NCBI RefSeq assembly: GCF_003114815.1
Contig: NZ_BFAZ01000006.1
Span: 248,001 to 312,000 of the forward strand
Length of the DNA stretch: 64,000 nt
Source of the DNA: Leptospira ellinghausenii
GTDB lineage: Bacteria > Spirochaetota > Leptospiria > Leptospirales > Leptospiraceae
Direction of reading: 5' to 3'
Shown piece after piece: positions 1 to 9,789 of the stretch. The notes below the pieces were generated by a model. The model had not been told where the DNA came from, did no database searches, and was given only the letters and a program-made list of their open reading frames with translations. Position 1 is the first letter of the stretch; each line of letters begins with the position of its first letter. A program made the translations under genes and the position numbers.

Positions 1-665
1 GAGGTGATACCTGGGTCACGAGCAAACAAAACAACTTCTCCTGGAACATCAAATCCCATGTATGTTAGGAATGCTTGTTCCAGTTTTTCTCGAGTGTGAT
101 AGTAGTCCAAGTGATCGTTATCGATATTGGTAAGCAGACGAAAATTGGCTTTGTGTTTTAAGAATGTACCATCTGATTCGTCTGATTCATAAACTGCGTA
201 TTCACCTGTTCCAATTTTTCCACCTCTTTTTTGTAACAAACTCGTATCACCACCAATCATGATTGTTGGATTTAGTCCCATTTCAGTTAAAATTTGAGAT
301 ACCATCGTTGTTGTAGAAGTTTTACCGTGGCTACCAGCGACGGAGATGGATTTTTGATTGGAAACAAGCAGGTGCATAAACTCAGATCGGTGTTTCAAAG
401 GAATGTTTTGTTCCTTAATCCGATGGAAGACTTCCTTGTGTTTGTCATTGATGGCAGAACTGTATACAACCATCTGAATTCCATTTAAAGGAATTTCTCC
501 AATGGAATGGTACAAAATCACCCCACGCTCTTTTAGATAATCAGTTGTATCAGAATTTTTTTGATCGTAACCAAGGACTTGTATTTGTAAATCGAGCGCC
601 ATATGGGCTAAACTCGACATTCCACTACCACCAATTCCTAAAAATAAGATAGGTCCCTTTATCAT
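1..665 (-). CDS. murC: UDP-N-acetylmuramate--L-alanine ligase (partial, N-terminal part)
   Basis: Cytoplasmic Mur ligase that adds L-alanine to UDP-MurNAc using ATP, the first peptide step of peptidoglycan synthesis. The reading frame opens at an ATG (663-665) and runs off the window edge, so only about 221 residues are visible. It shows the N-terminal Rossmann motif GIGGSGMSSLAHMA near residue 10, the P-loop GSHGKTSTTT near residue 110 and the Mur-ligase NIDNDHLDYYHT stretch. It starts 9 bp after the murG stop and is the last visible gene of the dcw cluster. The C-terminal domain is outside the window. Identification is firm. Confidence 0.93.
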   Translation of the reverse strand, partial: MIKGPILFLGIGGSGMSSLAHMALDLQIQVLGYDQKNSDTTDYLKERGVILYHSIGEIPLNGIQMVVYSSAINDKHKEVFHRIKEQNIPLKHRSEFMHLLVSNQKSISVAGSHGKTSTTTMVSQILTEMGLNPTIMIGGDTSLLQKRGGKIGTGEYAVYESDESDGTFLKHKANFRLLTNIDNDHLDYYHTREKLEQAFLTYMGFDVPGEVVLFARDPGIT

Positions 666-674
666 TTCCAAGGC

Positions 675-1760
675 CTATTTTGTTTCCGAAAAAAAATAAG
701 AAACAGTTTGGTAAGCCGCATTCACATTGGATAGTGCTAAACTGACATGACCCATTTCTCGTAACACTTCTGAATGATCTTTCCAAGATAACAGGAATTT
801 AACCAATTGTGTCGGATCATCACTCGTTGAATGAATGGTGACTGCCGCACCTTCTTTCTCCAGATAGTTGGCGTTTGCCTTTTGGTGGTTATCAGCCGCG
901 AAAGGATAAGGTATTAAAATCATAGGCAAACCAAAAACCAAACACTCGGCAACAACACCTGCACCCGATCTGGCTACAACCAAATTTGCCCACTCATAAT
1001 TTGGTTTCATGTCATTGGCATACGAGATAATCTCTGTATCATCATTTGCTTTTTTCTTGGTTTCGTCATAAAGGTTTGTTCCAGTTAACAAACGAAATTT
1101 ATATTTATTTGCAATTTCAGTATTTTCCATCGCCTTCAGTATCATTTGGTTAAGTTGTCTTGCACCTTGTGATCCACCTAACACGAGAACATTGATTGTG
1201 TTCTTTTTACCTTCATGTAAGTTTTCATTTTGGCGGATGTTTAGATGTTCTGGAACAACTCGTTTTCGAATTGGATTTCCAATGACCTTACCAGGGATTT
1301 TAAATTCTTCTACGGTGGGAAAACTAAATGCAATTTTTTTAGCAAATTTTGCAAATACACGAGTGATTTTTCCAGGAACACAATTTTGCTCACAAAGATA
1401 CAATGGTTTTCTAAAAAGGATGGCATATAGAATTGCTGGTAAACTGGAATACCCACCCATACCGATGACTGCATTTATGTGTAACCTTCGGAATACAAAA
1501 ATGGTTTTGATAAATGGTAAAATGAATAAAATAGGATAAACAATTGTTTTGATTCCGCCCAATTGGGGGATATTGTGCCAAATTACTTCACAAGGAGGAT
1601 TTAGAAGGTCAGGATTGTTTTGGTTTCGAACAAGTGAATGGATGTAAACAGATTCAAAACCAAACACATTTATTTTTTCACTTAGTATCTCTGCAAGTGC
1701 CACACCTGGTGAGATATGCCCACCGGTTCCACCTGCTGCAATCAATATCGATCCATTCAT
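675..1760 (-). CDS. murG: UDP-GlcNAc:lipid I N-acetylglucosaminyltransferase MurG
   Basis: Membrane-associated GT28-family transferase that adds GlcNAc to lipid I to give lipid II on the inner leaflet of the cytoplasmic membrane. The 361-residue length is normal for the family. The glycine-rich loop GGTGGHISPG sits near residue 10 and GGSQGARQLN opens the second Rossmann domain. The C-terminal donor-binding region contains ARSGAGVVAE and the PYPFAADNHQ segment. The ATG overlaps the ftsW stop as ATGA, which indicates translational coupling within the dcw operon. Confidence 0.96.
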   Translation of the reverse strand: MNGSILIAAGGTGGHISPGVALAEILSEKINVFGFESVYIHSLVRNQNNPDLLNPPCEVIWHNIPQLGGIKTIVYPILFILPFIKTIFVFRRLHINAVIGMGGYSSLPAILYAILFRKPLYLCEQNCVPGKITRVFAKFAKKIAFSFPTVEEFKIPGKVIGNPIRKRVVPEHLNIRQNENLHEGKKNTINVLVLGGSQGARQLNQMILKAMENTEIANKYKFRLLTGTNLYDETKKKANDDTEIISYANDMKPNYEWANLVVARSGAGVVAECLVFGLPMILIPYPFAADNHQKANANYLEKEGAAVTIHSTSDDPTQLVKFLLSWKDHSEVLREMGHVSLALSNVNAAYQTVSYFFSETK

Positions 1761-2905
1761 ACGACCAAATTCTCTTTACACGTAATGTTGGCAAGAATTC
1801 CGAAGAGGATAAAAATTGTAAGTAAGGAAGAACCACCATAACTTAAGAAAGGAAGAGAAATTCCCGTCACAGGAACAATTCCAGTGATCACAAATAAGTT
1901 TAAAATGGTTTGGAATCCAAATAAAATGAGAATCCCAGCACCTAAAAAATAACCCAATTTATCTTTGGTTCTTTGTAAGAGTAAAAAAATTCGAACCATC
2001 AAAAACAAAACGACCAAAAGAAAAAAACAAAATCCAACAAAACCAAAATCTTCCACATAAGAAGACAAAACAAAATCTGTATGGCTGTAAGCTAAATACC
2101 GATGAGCATACCCTGTACCAATTGCTTTTCCGCTGGTACCACCATCAAAAAATGCACGAAAACTGGTAACCAATTGGTGCCCTTCATCAAACCGAAATTT
2201 ATAAGGATCGAGCCATATCTCGAGTCGTTTTTTACGATAACCCACTTGTGTTACAAGTACCACCAATAGCGGAATCACTGACGCGCCTAAAATAAACAAT
2301 CGTTTCATTGGGAAACCAGCTAACAATACAAAGAAAAAAAGAACAAGTAGCAACTCAACTGTTGTACCAAATGCAGGTTCAATGACGATTAGAAGTAAAG
2401 TTAAAAAGATAACAACCAAGGAAATGATTTTCTTTTGATCCCATTTGATTTTTTTAAAATCAAAATTGTAAAAGAAGTAGGATGCAAAAAGTAAAATACT
2501 AATCTTCGAAAATTCCGAAGGTTGTATTTGGAAGCCAGCAATTTGAATCCAACGGTTAAAACTACGTCCATAACTGGTTCCAACAGACTTACCAAGTCCA
2601 GGTATGAAAACTGCTATTAGTAATAGTAAACTAAGTAAAGAAAAAACAAATGACCACTTTACCAAAAACTGGTATGGAATTTGGCAGAAAATTAGAAATA
2701 AGAATAATCCTACTGCACCCCATAACAATTGTTTTCTTAAGTAATAATAGGAATCAGAAAACTCTCTTTCAGCTGGAATCACGGAAGCACTGAACATCAC
2801 AATGATTCCCATTCCAAATAGTAAAAACATAAAGAAGAGCATTGGTCCATCAAAACGAGACGAACCAAATCGTAACAAATTTCGTATGAAACGAAATATT
2901 TCCAT
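1757..2905 (-). CDS. ftsW: SEDS-family peptidoglycan polymerase FtsW
   Basis: Polytopic SEDS glycosyltransferase that polymerises lipid II at the division septum. The frame is open to 2992, but the ATG at 2905 overlaps the mraY stop (TAATG) and begins a normal N-terminus, giving 382 residues; the extra 29 codons upstream lie inside mraY. Visible family motifs are the RWIQIAGFQIQPSEFSK region near residue 118-134, the YSHTDFVLSSYVEDFG loop and the C-terminal GISLPFLSYGGSS. FtsW and RodA share these motifs, and position between mraY and murG favours FtsW. The partner transpeptidase FtsI is not in this cluster. Confidence 0.92.
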   Translation of the reverse strand: MEIFRFIRNLLRFGSSRFDGPMLFFMFLLFGMGIIVMFSASVIPAEREFSDSYYYLRKQLLWGAVGLFLFLIFCQIPYQFLVKWSFVFSLLSLLLLIAVFIPGLGKSVGTSYGRSFNRWIQIAGFQIQPSEFSKISILLFASYFFYNFDFKKIKWDQKKIISLVVIFLTLLLIVIEPAFGTTVELLLVLFFFVLLAGFPMKRLFILGASVIPLLVVLVTQVGYRKKRLEIWLDPYKFRFDEGHQLVTSFRAFFDGGTSGKAIGTGYAHRYLAYSHTDFVLSSYVEDFGFVGFCFFLLVVLFLMVRIFLLLQRTKDKLGYFLGAGILILFGFQTILNLFVITGIVPVTGISLPFLSYGGSSLLTIFILFGILANITCKENLVV

Positions 2906-4017
2906 TATTGAATTTTTAAAGTAGAGAGAGTGATGATGGCAAGAATAATCCCGATGATCCAAAATCGGATGACCACTTTCTCTTCTGACCAACCAATGAG
3001 TTCAAAATGATGGTGGAGAGGAGCCATTTTAAAAATTCGTTTTCCAGTTAACTTAAATGATCCTACTTGTAGAATCACGCTGACCGCCTCGGCTACAAAA
3101 ATTCCACCAAGGATCACAAGTAAAATTTCCTTTTTTAACATAATGGCCACAAGCCCAAGAGTTGAACCTAAAAACAAAGATCCAGTATCTCCCATAAACA
3201 CTTGCGCAGGATGGCAATTAAACCATAAAAAACCAAGTAAAGCACCTGAGAGTCCAGCAAGGAAAACAGAGTATTCGTGAGAACCTGGTAAATAAGGAAT
3301 GTGCAAATAATTGGCAGCTGAGGGAGTGCCTGATACATACGATATTAAGGCAAAAGTGGCAGTTGAAATGACAACTGTTCCAGATGCCAATCCATCTAAA
3401 CCATCTGTCAAATTTACTGCATGAGAACTTCCAATTAACACTAATATTGCGAAAGGAACTGCCAAAAGACCTAAATTCCAAACAGGACCTTTCACAAAGG
3501 GTAAAAATAAATCAGTAATTGTAAAAATGATTCCTTTTTGTGGATTTGTATTTGATTTACCTGTAATGTAAAAGTATAAAGTAGTGATAGTCACTGCAAA
3601 AAGAATAGTAACAACAAATTTGGTTCTTGCTCTCATGCCACCTTTGATTTTTTTAACAGACTTCATATAATCATCTGTAAATCCAAGTCCTGCAAATAAA
3701 ATGGCAGAGATTAAAAGTAAAATAACATTTAGATTGGATAAATTTCCCCATAACAATGTTGAGATGGTTAATGATAAAATCATAATCAATCCACCCATTG
3801 TAGGTGTTCCAGATTTGGTTGCATGGGACTGTGGCCCATCATTTCTCACGGACTCACGAAATTTTAAGGACAATAAAAAAGAAATGAGTGATTTTCCAAA
3901 GATAAAAGTGATAAACATGGACGTAAGCCCAGCCATCATTGCTCGGAGAGTTACATAACTAAAAACTCTTAAAAAACCATAATCATTGCCAAATGTGTCG
4001 TAAATCCATTGGAACAT
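2905..4017 (-). CDS. mraY: Phospho-N-acetylmuramoyl-pentapeptide-transferase MraY
   Basis: Integral membrane enzyme that transfers phospho-MurNAc-pentapeptide to undecaprenyl phosphate, making lipid I. Its 370 residues contain the signature catalytic motif FTDDYMK at 113-119, the [10 protein letters not shown] motif near 202-211 and the cytoplasmic MAPLHHHFE loop near the C-terminus, with about ten hydrophobic segments. It lies 16 bp downstream of murE, with murD and murF absent between them, and its stop overlaps the ftsW start by one base. Confidence 0.96.
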   Translation of the reverse strand: MFQWIYDTFGNDYGFLRVFSYVTLRAMMAGLTSMFITFIFGKSLISFLLSLKFRESVRNDGPQSHATKSGTPTMGGLIMILSLTISTLLWGNLSNLNVILLLISAILFAGLGFTDDYMKSVKKIKGGMRARTKFVVTILFAVTITTLYFYITGKSNTNPQKGIIFTITDLFLPFVKGPVWNLGLLAVPFAILVLIGSSHAVNLTDGLDGLASGTVVISTATFALISYVSGTPSAANYLHIPYLPGSHEYSVFLAGLSGALLGFLWFNCHPAQVFMGDTGSLFLGSTLGLVAIMLKKEILLVILGGIFVAEAVSVILQVGSFKLTGKRIFKMAPLHHHFELIGWSEEKVVIRFWIIGIILAIITLSTLKIQ

Positions 4018-4033
4018 ACTCTATCCTCTATCG

Positions 4034-5554
4034 TTAGGTGTTTAAATTTAAAAATGCATTTTCTATTTCTTCAAAATCAACGAACTTAATTTTCTCTTTA
4101 CCGAGGATTTGATAAGTTTCGTGACCTTTACCTGCGACAACCAAAATTCCATCCTTTTCTAACAAGGAAACTGCTCGTTTAATGGCAAGGCTTCGGTCGG
4201 TAATTTTTTCATACCGTTTGAAACCACGTGAAAAACCAGCTTCAATCTCATCGAGAATCATTTCTGGATTTTCGGTTCTTGGGTTGTCTGATGTTAAGAT
4301 CACATAATCAGCTAGAGTTTCGGCAATTTTAGCCATTTGCGGACGTTTTGTTCGGTCACGATCACCACCACATCCAAACAAACATATGAGTTGTTTTGGT
4401 CGAATTTCAACACAACTCTTTAAGATATTCTCCAATGCATCTGGTGTATGAGCATAATCAACCACTGCTATGCGAGACTTGTCTGGAAACGGAACTACAT
4501 GAAAACGTCCAGGAACTGTAGGAATCGTTTCCACAGCTTTTACCACATCATCCCAGGGAAATCCAAGTTCGTATGCAATGGACATTGCAAAGGCTGTATT
4601 AAAAACATTAAAATTCCCAAGTAGGTTTGTATGAACAGTTCTCACCTCGATAAAAGGAAGATTTTTTTCCTTTTTATGAAATCTGTATTCACTTCCCAAT
4701 AACGAAAGTTTTGTGTTACTATAATGAAATTCTCCAGATTTACCTAGAATATAGATGGGTGATTTTAAATTTGTTTCTCTTATCTTTTGGATCATTTTGT
4801 CACCAAAGGATACATCTCCTGCCACGAGACCGAATTTATTTTTTACCGATGACTGTTCGAGTAATTGAAAGATTTTAAATTTACTTTCAAAATAATCATC
4901 CATACTTTCATGAAAGTCTAAATGGTCCTGGGTTAAATTCGTAAATCCTGCACATGTAATTTCAATACCAGAAACCCTTCCCAATTTTAATCCATGGCTA
5001 CTCATTTCCATGAATACATATTCCACACCTTCTTCTACCATCTCTTTGAGTAATAAGTTAAGAGAAGAAGCATCTGGTGTCGTATAACCAGATTCTAAAA
5101 CACGATCTAAAATTTGAATTTGGACAGTTCCAATGAGAGCAACTTTTTTGCCTAATTTTTTAGCGATATGGAACAGAATGAAGGTTAAAGAAGTTTTTCC
5201 ATTTGTACCGGTGATCCCTACGATTTTTAATTTTTTGGAAGGATAACCCAGAAGTAAGGATGCTAATTTCCCATGTAAATCACCTAATGGTTCTTCCGAT
5301 TCCAATAGCGTGGAAAATAAACTGAGAGCCTTTAGTTTTAAATGTCGTTTGGAAACCAAAACTACTTGGCATCCCAATTCGTGAGCCATTTTTAAATAGG
5401 ATTCTAATACATCATCACTGGCATTAGGGAGGACAAAAATATCACTCGGAGTCAGTTTGCGACTGTCTGCCCAAACATAGTGAACTTGTATGTCACCATT
5501 TCCTTTGATGAGTTTAATCTCTGGAATTTTTTTTTGGATATCGATGAGTTTCAT
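4034..5554 (-). CDS. murE: UDP-MurNAc-tripeptide synthetase MurE (meso-DAP type)
   Basis: Cytoplasmic ATP-dependent Mur ligase adding the third amino acid to UDP-MurNAc-L-Ala-D-Glu. The 506-residue protein has the P-loop GITGTNGKTS at 113-122, the NLTQDHLDFH motif, the YAHTPDALEN segment, CGGDRDRTKRP and the C-terminal DNPRTE motif. DNPR is the known signature for meso-diaminopimelate specificity, so the cell wall is inferred to contain meso-DAP. The ATG overlaps the preceding small ftsL-like gene as ATGA. Identification is secure, and substrate specificity follows from the motif. Confidence 0.96.
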   Translation of the reverse strand: MKLIDIQKKIPEIKLIKGNGDIQVHYVWADSRKLTPSDIFVLPNASDDVLESYLKMAHELGCQVVLVSKRHLKLKALSLFSTLLESEEPLGDLHGKLASLLLGYPSKKLKIVGITGTNGKTSLTFILFHIAKKLGKKVALIGTVQIQILDRVLESGYTTPDASSLNLLLKEMVEEGVEYVFMEMSSHGLKLGRVSGIEITCAGFTNLTQDHLDFHESMDDYFESKFKIFQLLEQSSVKNKFGLVAGDVSFGDKMIQKIRETNLKSPIYILGKSGEFHYSNTKLSLLGSEYRFHKKEKNLPFIEVRTVHTNLLGNFNVFNTAFAMSIAYELGFPWDDVVKAVETIPTVPGRFHVVPFPDKSRIAVVDYAHTPDALENILKSCVEIRPKQLICLFGCGGDRDRTKRPQMAKIAETLADYVILTSDNPRTENPEMILDEIEAGFSRGFKRYEKITDRSLAIKRAVSLLEKDGILVVAGKGHETYQILGKEKIKFVDFEEIENAFLNLNT

Positions 5555-5907
5555 GGATTTGATTTAGAGGGTGATTCAGGAATTGGTGGAAGTTCAATCG
5601 TAACGGTTCGATTGCCAAGACTGATGGGTAAAAATTGATAGGTCCTTCTGTATAAAGTTTCGATTCGTTCTGCTGAGGTATACGATACAATTCCAATTTT
5701 TAATTCATCATTTTTTCGCTTTAACTCTTCTTTGGTGGTTGCCCTTTCATGGATATACCTTTGTAATTTGGCTTTTTCCAATCCTTGCCAAACATGGAAG
5801 AAAAAAAATCCTAAAAATGGGAATAATAAAACGAATCCTTGGAGTGGCTCCAAAAATTCAAATACCATTTTGGGCAATGATTTGAATGATAAGGTCATTT
5901 TTCCCAT
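5551..5907 (-). CDS. ftsL: FtsL-like small bitopic division protein (putative)
   Basis: A 118-residue protein with one strongly hydrophobic segment (about residues 24-40), followed by a charged, helical, coiled-coil-like stretch rich in Lys and Glu (about 43-75) and a proline-rich tail. Topology, size and position directly after rsmH match FtsL, the septal scaffold partner of FtsQ, FtsB and FtsW/FtsI. FtsL sequences are poorly conserved, so the assignment rests on synteny and architecture rather than residues. It overlaps the rsmH 3' end by 13 bp and the murE start by 4 bp. The usual next gene, ftsI, is missing. Confidence 0.7.
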   Translation of the reverse strand: MGKMTLSFKSLPKMVFEFLEPLQGFVLLFPFLGFFFFHVWQGLEKAKLQRYIHERATTKEELKRKNDELKIGIVSYTSAERIETLYRRTYQFLPISLGNRTVTIELPPIPESPSKSNP

Positions 5908-6839
5908 CTACTTTCTTTTATCGGTTCAATTTTTCGAAGACCTCTCAATTTTGCAGACCGAGAGGCTCTGTTTTCTTTGATCTCCTGGTCCGTTGGCAAG
6001 ATCGGTTTTTTGGTAAGGATTTCGAATTCATCAGAAGTTTTTAAGTCCCGGAATGTCCATTTCACAATTCTGTCTTCCAATGAATGGAAGGAAATACAAG
6101 TAAGAACTCCCCCAATTTGTAGGCAGTTTGCAAGTGTTCGAATTCCCTTTTCAGCATGTAATAATTCTTCGTTCACTTCAATTCGTAAGGCTTGGAAAAT
6201 ACGAGTCGCAGGATGTGATTCCTTAGGCCAAAATTTTCTAGGGATTGATGCTTCCACGAGTTTCACAAGATCTGTGTTGGTTTCGAATTTCTTTTTGTGT
6301 CTCGACTGTACGATGTTATTTGCGATTTTTAAAGCCCAACGTTCTTCTCCGTACTCCCAAAATACCTTTTTTAAATGTAAAACAGAACTATAATTCACAA
6401 CATCGGCAGCTGTTTTTTGGCCTACTTGCGGTTCAAGGCGCATATCCAATGGTTCTTCGTTTTTAAAGGTAAACCCTCTCCCTGAATGTAAAAAATGGAA
6501 AAGTGAAACTCCTAAATCCACGAGGGCTCCGTCAAGTCCCGAACACCCAACTTGTTCCAGTAAAGTACTGTCCACCTCTGAAAAGTTCATCTGAAAGGCG
6601 TGTACCCTGTCGAGAGAGCCAATTTCCTTTTGGATTTCTTTTTTTGCCCGTTCTAACATAACAGCATCACGGTCAATGAGGATGAGTTTTGCTTCTGGAA
6701 AGGTTTTTAAGATCAGTTTGGAATGACCACCCTCTCCAGCTGTCCCATCCAAAAACCACATTGGATTTGGACTTTGTGCCAGTTGTAATAAGGAAATGAC
6801 TTCGTTCGGAAGGACCGGTATGTGGGGAGATTCTAACAC
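5895..6839 (-). CDS. rsmH: 16S rRNA (cytosine1402-N4)-methyltransferase RsmH
   Basis: S-adenosylmethionine-dependent methyltransferase (MraW) modifying C1402 in the 16S rRNA decoding site; by long-standing synteny it heads dcw clusters. The 314-residue protein has the SAM-binding loop [10 protein letters not shown], the [10 protein letters not shown] motif, [15 protein letters not shown] and the C-terminal [12 protein letters not shown] signature. The start codon is GTG (6837-6839). mraZ, which often precedes it, is absent; the next gene upstream is a divergent HIT protein, so the dcw promoter probably lies at about 6840-6911. Confidence 0.96.
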   Translation of the reverse strand: MLESPHIPVLPNEVISLLQLAQSPNPMWFLDGTAGEGGHSKLILKTFPEAKLILIDRDAVMLERAKKEIQKEIGSLDRVHAFQMNFSEVDSTLLEQVGCSGLDGALVDLGVSLFHFLHSGRGFTFKNEEPLDMRLEPQVGQKTAADVVNYSSVLHLKKVFWEYGEERWALKIANNIVQSRHKKKFETNTDLVKLVEASIPRKFWPKESHPATRIFQALRIEVNEELLHAEKGIRTLANCLQIGGVLTCISFHSLEDRIVKWTFRDLKTSDEFEILTKKPILPTDQEIKENRASRSAKLRGLRKIEPIKESRWEK

Positions 6840-6911
6840 TGCTACTTTCTTACTGTATAGCTGTCAAAATCCTTGCAATCCTTTAATCCTTCTCTGAGAT
6901 TGAAAGTATCC

Positions 6912-7427
6912 ATGAGTTCCTATGAAGAACATTCTTTACGAAAAAACCTCTTTAGCGTTGGCAAATTAGGTTATGCCAAAGGCGACAGACCCAATGTGGA
7001 ATGTATCCTTTGTGGAGTCAGAGACAAAAACGAAATCGTCCCCAACTTAACCATTGCGGAAACGGAACTCTCCATTGTATCGATCAATTTATTTCCTTAC
7101 AATCCTGGTCATATCATCATTTTCCCCAAACGCCACATCATCAGTTATTTGGAACTCACAAGTGATGAGGCTTTGGACATCCACATTCTCACCCAAAAAA
7201 CCATGAGAATTTTAGAAAAACAATGGAAGGTACAAGGTTTTAACACTGGATACAACCTTGGAAAAAACAGCGGAGGATCCATCCCTCATATTCATGAGCA
7301 CATTGTACCTAGGTTTCCCAACGAAGCAGGATTTTTAGATGTTCTTTCCAATACAAGGATTGTCATCTATGAACCCTATCAAATGTGGGAAGACCTAAAA
7401 ACTCTTTGGTCGAAGGAAGAAACGTAA
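6912..7427 (+). CDS. HIT-family nucleotide hydrolase or phosphorylase
   Basis: Histidine-triad protein of about 171 residues from the ATG at 6912; the frame is open from 6873, but the 6912 ATG starts a sensible N-terminus. [10 protein letters not shown] cysteine pair precedes the HIT domain, and the catalytic triad is visible as [11 protein letters not shown]. The CxxC plus histidine arrangement resembles Ap4A-phosphorylase-like HIT proteins that hydrolyse or phosphorolyse dinucleoside polyphosphates, but the natural substrate cannot be read from sequence. It is transcribed divergently from rsmH and ends 4 bp before the convergent cheR stop. Confidence 0.85.
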   Translation: MSSYEEHSLRKNLFSVGKLGYAKGDRPNVECILCGVRDKNEIVPNLTIAETELSIVSINLFPYNPGHIIIFPKRHIISYLELTSDEALDIHILTQKTMRILEKQWKVQGFNTGYNLGKNSGGSIPHIHEHIVPRFPNEAGFLDVLSNTRIVIYEPYQMWEDLKTLWSKEET

Positions 7428-7431
7428 CTCC

Positions 7432-8349
7432 TTACACTTTTTTTTGGTAAATCGTATGACCCAGAAATTTGAATTGGTCGGAGATTCCAAACATTGTTTC
7501 TGAATGTCCTAAAATCAAATACCCCTTGGGTTTCAAACTCACTTCAAAATTCTGGAACAAGGTTTTTTGTGTCGGTTTGTCAAAATAAATCACAACATTC
7601 CTACAAAAGATTAAGTCGAGTTTGTCAGTGATCGGAAAAGGAAAGTGCAGAAGGTTAATTTGACGAAAGTCAACAAGGGCCTTGAGGTGAGGTTTTACTT
7701 CATAAAACACATGGTCTTTTTCGGTAAATTGGTTGAAGTGTTTTTTCTTCAATGTTTCTGAAACTGGTTCCAATCGATCATCCCGGTACACACCTTTTTT
7801 AGCAGTTGTGAGCACTTGGGTGTCTATGTCTGATGCATAAATTTTACAATTCCAACCTGGTTTGTTTTGGAAATAATCATACACTGTGATTGCGATCGAA
7901 TAAGGTTCCTCTCCTGTGGAAGATGCTGAACACCATATACGCAATGTTTTTGATGCCCCCGTTTCAGCGGCTTCTTTTTCCAGCTGAGGGAAATAATCGT
8001 TTTTTAAAAATTCAAAATGGTGGTTTTCACGGAAAAAATCAGTTTTATTCGTTGTTATGCGATTGATGAGTTCTTGCATCTCTTGGGTCGCAAAATTTTG
8101 ATCCATTTTGAGTTTTGCCACATAGTCCTCAAAACTTTGGATCCCGAGTGTACGTAACCTTGCGTTGAGTCTAGACTGCACCATGATTTTTTTGTGTGGA
8201 GCGAGGAAAATTCCTGCTTGTTTGTACACTAAATTTTTGATGAATTCAAACTCGGCATCACCGATTGTGTTTAAAGATGTTCGAAAGTCCAATTTGCCCT
8301 CACGAAGATTCAACAGAGTTTTTTGATTCTGACAAGTTGTTTTTTCCAA
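7432..8349 (-). CDS. cheR: Chemotaxis protein methyltransferase CheR
   Basis: Methylates glutamates of chemoreceptors with SAM. The 305-residue protein has an N-terminal helical domain (from about residue 30, FEFIKNLVYKQAGI), then the SAM-binding motif RIWCSASSTGEEPYSIA and the methyltransferase motif DLIFCRNVVIYFDK. It starts with TTG (8347-8349), only 13 bp from the divergent TTG of mqnA, so its promoter must sit inside mqnA coding sequence or be very short. No other chemotaxis gene is nearby. The family is secure; which receptor set it serves is unknown. Confidence 0.93.
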   Translation of the reverse strand: MEKTTCQNQKTLLNLREGKLDFRTSLNTIGDAEFEFIKNLVYKQAGIFLAPHKKIMVQSRLNARLRTLGIQSFEDYVAKLKMDQNFATQEMQELINRITTNKTDFFRENHHFEFLKNDYFPQLEKEAAETGASKTLRIWCSASSTGEEPYSIAITVYDYFQNKPGWNCKIYASDIDTQVLTTAKKGVYRDDRLEPVSETLKKKHFNQFTEKDHVFYEVKPHLKALVDFRQINLLHFPFPITDKLDLIFCRNVVIYFDKPTQKTLFQNFEVSLKPKGYLILGHSETMFGISDQFKFLGHTIYQKKV

Positions 8350-8362
8350 TGGAGGTAGCTTC

Positions 8363-9109
8363 TTGAAGATTGGTATCGTAAAACACCTAAATGCACGCCC
8401 ACTTACCCTCTATTTTGAAAAGTCCCTTGCATTTACCCCTGTGTATGAGAACCCAAGTGTTCTCATTGAACTACTCAAACAGGGAGAACTCGACTGTGCC
8501 CTTGTTTCATCCATCGAATGTGAACGAAACAAAAACCAATTTGATTACACTAAAATTGTAGGAGTTTGTGCTCGTGACGTTGTTCGTTCTGTTTTATTCT
8601 TCCAAAATCAAACAGAACCAGGGATTCCCAATGTAGTTTATACAGACAAAGGATCCAGGTCCAGTGTTTGCCTGTTACAATGTTTATTCCAGTTAGAGTA
8701 TGGTAAAAAAATCGAAGTGGTTCCTACTGATGCTAAGGAAATTTCCAAAATGATGGATTCAGGGATTGGATCCCATTTATTATTTGGTGACCATGCCCTT
8801 TTACAAACACCAATCGATGGATACCGCGCCATTGACCTTGCCGAGTGGTGGAATCGAATCACTGGACTCTATTTTTGTTTTGCGTTCTGGGCTTATCCAA
8901 AGGGAAAAGAATGGGACAATCAAATTTTTTTAAAAGCACTCGAGTATGGACTCAAAGAACTTCCAACCATCATCAGTGAAGAAAAACGCCTTCCTATCGC
9001 CATAACAGAGCGTTATCTCAAACAAGAATTACATTATATTCCTGAGAAGAAAAATTTAGATGGGTTTGCCTTATTCGTCCAAACTGCAAAAGAATTGGGT
9101 CTACTCTAA
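8363..9109 (+). CDS. mqnA: Chorismate dehydratase MqnA (menaquinone, futalosine pathway)
   Basis: First committed enzyme of the futalosine route, dehydrating chorismate to 3-[(1-carboxyvinyl)oxy]benzoate. The 248-residue protein has the typical N-terminus KIGIVKHLNARPLTLYFE and the periplasmic-binding-protein-like fold shared by MqnA and MqnD; the ...GELDCALVSSIECERN... segment matches MqnA (the S-[SA]-[IV]-[ED] region). Translation starts at TTG 8363, with an ideal GGAGG at 8351-8355. A second futalosine gene, mqnC, lies at 44020-45123, so the organism uses this route for menaquinone. Confidence 0.92.
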   Translation: MKIGIVKHLNARPLTLYFEKSLAFTPVYENPSVLIELLKQGELDCALVSSIECERNKNQFDYTKIVGVCARDVVRSVLFFQNQTEPGIPNVVYTDKGSRSSVCLLQCLFQLEYGKKIEVVPTDAKEISKMMDSGIGSHLLFGDHALLQTPIDGYRAIDLAEWWNRITGLYFCFAFWAYPKGKEWDNQIFLKALEYGLKELPTIISEEKRLPIAITERYLKQELHYIPEKKNLDGFALFVQTAKELGLL

Positions 9110-9111
9110 TT

Positions 9112-9750
9112 CTAAAAAAAACGGATTTTGTATTCCCAAGTTTTTGCTTCTGCATTTTCTAAAGTTTCCTGCAATGGGATTTGGTAGACCAAATTACCAA
9201 GTCCTATAAATCCGCGATTGGAACTACATTCAGAATCTTTAGGGAACAAAACTTTGAATTGGATTTTCCCTTCCCTTAACAATCGTGATGTTTCCGATAT
9301 GATTTTTTTCTCTCCAGCACTGGAATCAAGAATTGCATTATCCGTGAGATTGGGGAAGTCTCGTTTGACTGTCAAAGATCTTGGTTTTTGTTTGATCGAA
9401 AATGTTCCAATGAGAACTCCCTCTAGATGAACGGGATCTTCAAAATCCAATTTATAAGAAACTTTTCCTTTTCGTTTGAAATACATATCAGTTGTTTCTG
9501 ATTTTTCTAATTCTCGAAACGTAAAATCTCTTACTTGTAAATTGTTATTTGATTTCTTCTTAATAGATGTTAGGATTTCTTCTTTCGAAGTGGGCAAAAA
9601 TTTAACTAGGGATTCGTTGGAATCTTTTTTGAGAGGAACGGTATATGATATTTCCACCGTTCCGGAACTCATTTTACGAAAGAGAATGGTCTCCTCGTAT
9701 TCAAAACAACCATAACAGAAAAGGAGTAAAAATAGAAAAAAACGAAACAC
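9112..9750 (-). CDS. Putative lipoprotein of unknown function
   Basis: A 212-residue protein beginning with a short hydrophobic signal (MFRFFLFLLLFCYGC) that ends in a cysteine at residue 15, consistent with the relaxed lipobox of spirochaetes. The mature part is hydrophilic, predicted beta-rich, with Ser/Lys-rich strands and no recognisable catalytic motif. Its stop lies 2 bp from the convergent mqnA stop. It sits downstream of amtB on the same strand, separated by a small inverted repeat at 9752-9782. I do not recognise the family. Confidence 0.75.
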   Translation of the reverse strand: MFRFFLFLLLFCYGCFEYEETILFRKMSSGTVEISYTVPLKKDSNESLVKFLPTSKEEILTSIKKKSNNNLQVRDFTFRELEKSETTDMYFKRKGKVSYKLDFEDPVHLEGVLIGTFSIKQKPRSLTVKRDFPNLTDNAILDSSAGEKKIISETSRLLREGKIQFKVLFPKDSECSSNRGFIGLGNLVYQIPLQETLENAEAKTWEYKIRFF

Positions 9751-9751
9751 A

Positions 9752-9782
9752 CCCTAGACTTCCCCATAGAGAAAATCTAGGG
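9752..9782 (-). terminator. Weak inverted repeat after amtB
   Basis: A 7-bp perfect inverted repeat (CCCTAGA / TCTAGGG, 9752-9758 with 9776-9782) lies between the amtB stop and the lipoprotein start. On the minus strand it is followed by only an interrupted T-rich stretch, so termination would be weak. It may attenuate read-through from amtB into the lipoprotein gene. Confidence 0.35.
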
Positions 9783-9789
9783 TCAAGGA

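Noticed and set aside
2906..2992. Longer N-terminus for FtsW
   Set aside because: The extra 29 codons lie inside mraY, are hydrophilic and lack similarity; the ATG at 2905 overlaps the mraY stop as expected for coupling.
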